A DNA stretch of 6,604 nucleotides from an uncultured Spirochaetales bacterium (GTDB lineage Bacteria; Spirochaetota; Spirochaetia; Sphaerochaetales; Sphaerochaetaceae), in NCBI GenBank assembly GCA_937902565.1, contig CALFMX010000319.1, positions 1 to 6,604 of the forward strand, in the 5' to 3' direction. Under the pieces are notes generated by a model that made no database searches, was not told the DNA's origin, and worked only from the letters and a program-made list of their open reading frames with translations. Within the stretch, counting starts at the first letter, position 1. Each line of letters starts with the position of its first letter. Below, in pieces: positions 6,603-6,604 of the stretch. The position numbers and the translations under genes are program-made.

Positions 6603-6604
6603 GC

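Noticed and set aside
6021..6604. Continuation of the usher frame to the window end
   Set aside because: The frame is open, but the sequence is the antisense of well conserved NirB. The Ala/Gly/His/Gln-rich translation shows no usher features.

Overview
The window looks like accessory or surface-structure DNA from a diderm bacterium. At the right end about 0.6 kb of unrelated proteobacterial sequence is joined on. The left 6.0 kb carries a periplasmic chaperone and an outer-membrane usher of the chaperone-usher (fimbrial) type. Both are divergent from the enterobacterial PapD/FimD type. From the overall look of the proteins and the moderate base composition I lean towards a spirochaete of the Sphaerochaeta kind. 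That is recall-based inference and cannot be proven here.

Layout. Positions 51-563 (+) hold a small secreted beta-sandwich protein that resembles a spore-coat-U or pilin-type subunit, with a poor N-terminus. After it comes a strong hairpin terminator (685-730) and about 230 bp without a convincing gene. That gap contains a 12-bp palindrome directly joined to a 12-bp tandem repeat. A tRNA-Pro(GGG) gene lies on the minus strand (995-1068), with its own promoter (1096-1125) and a rho-independent terminator (957-990). On the plus strand follow a TetR-family regulator of the DhaS-like (TetR_C_8) type (1225-1800), the chaperone (1898-2662) and the usher (start 2703). A candidate promoter lies in front of the regulator, with a palindrome filling its spacer. 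Another candidate promoter lies in front of the chaperone.

How the genes may work together. The chaperone would receive secreted subunits in the periplasm and deliver them to the usher pore for assembly on the surface. The upstream 51-563 product is a plausible, unproven, substrate. The TetR protein is next to the pair and co-oriented, so it may control it, but this is inference. The usher is unusual: a long acidic proline/valine/glutamate-rich segment separates its membrane-targeting N-terminus from the usher domains, and an acidic tail follows its C-terminal domain.

Right end. From about 6006-6025 to 6604 the minus strand encodes an internal piece of the nitrite reductase large subunit NirB, of beta-proteobacterial type. 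The usher reading frame runs on without a stop, antisense through nirB. Neither gene ends naturally at the join. The simplest reading is an assembly or library chimera rather than a biological fusion.
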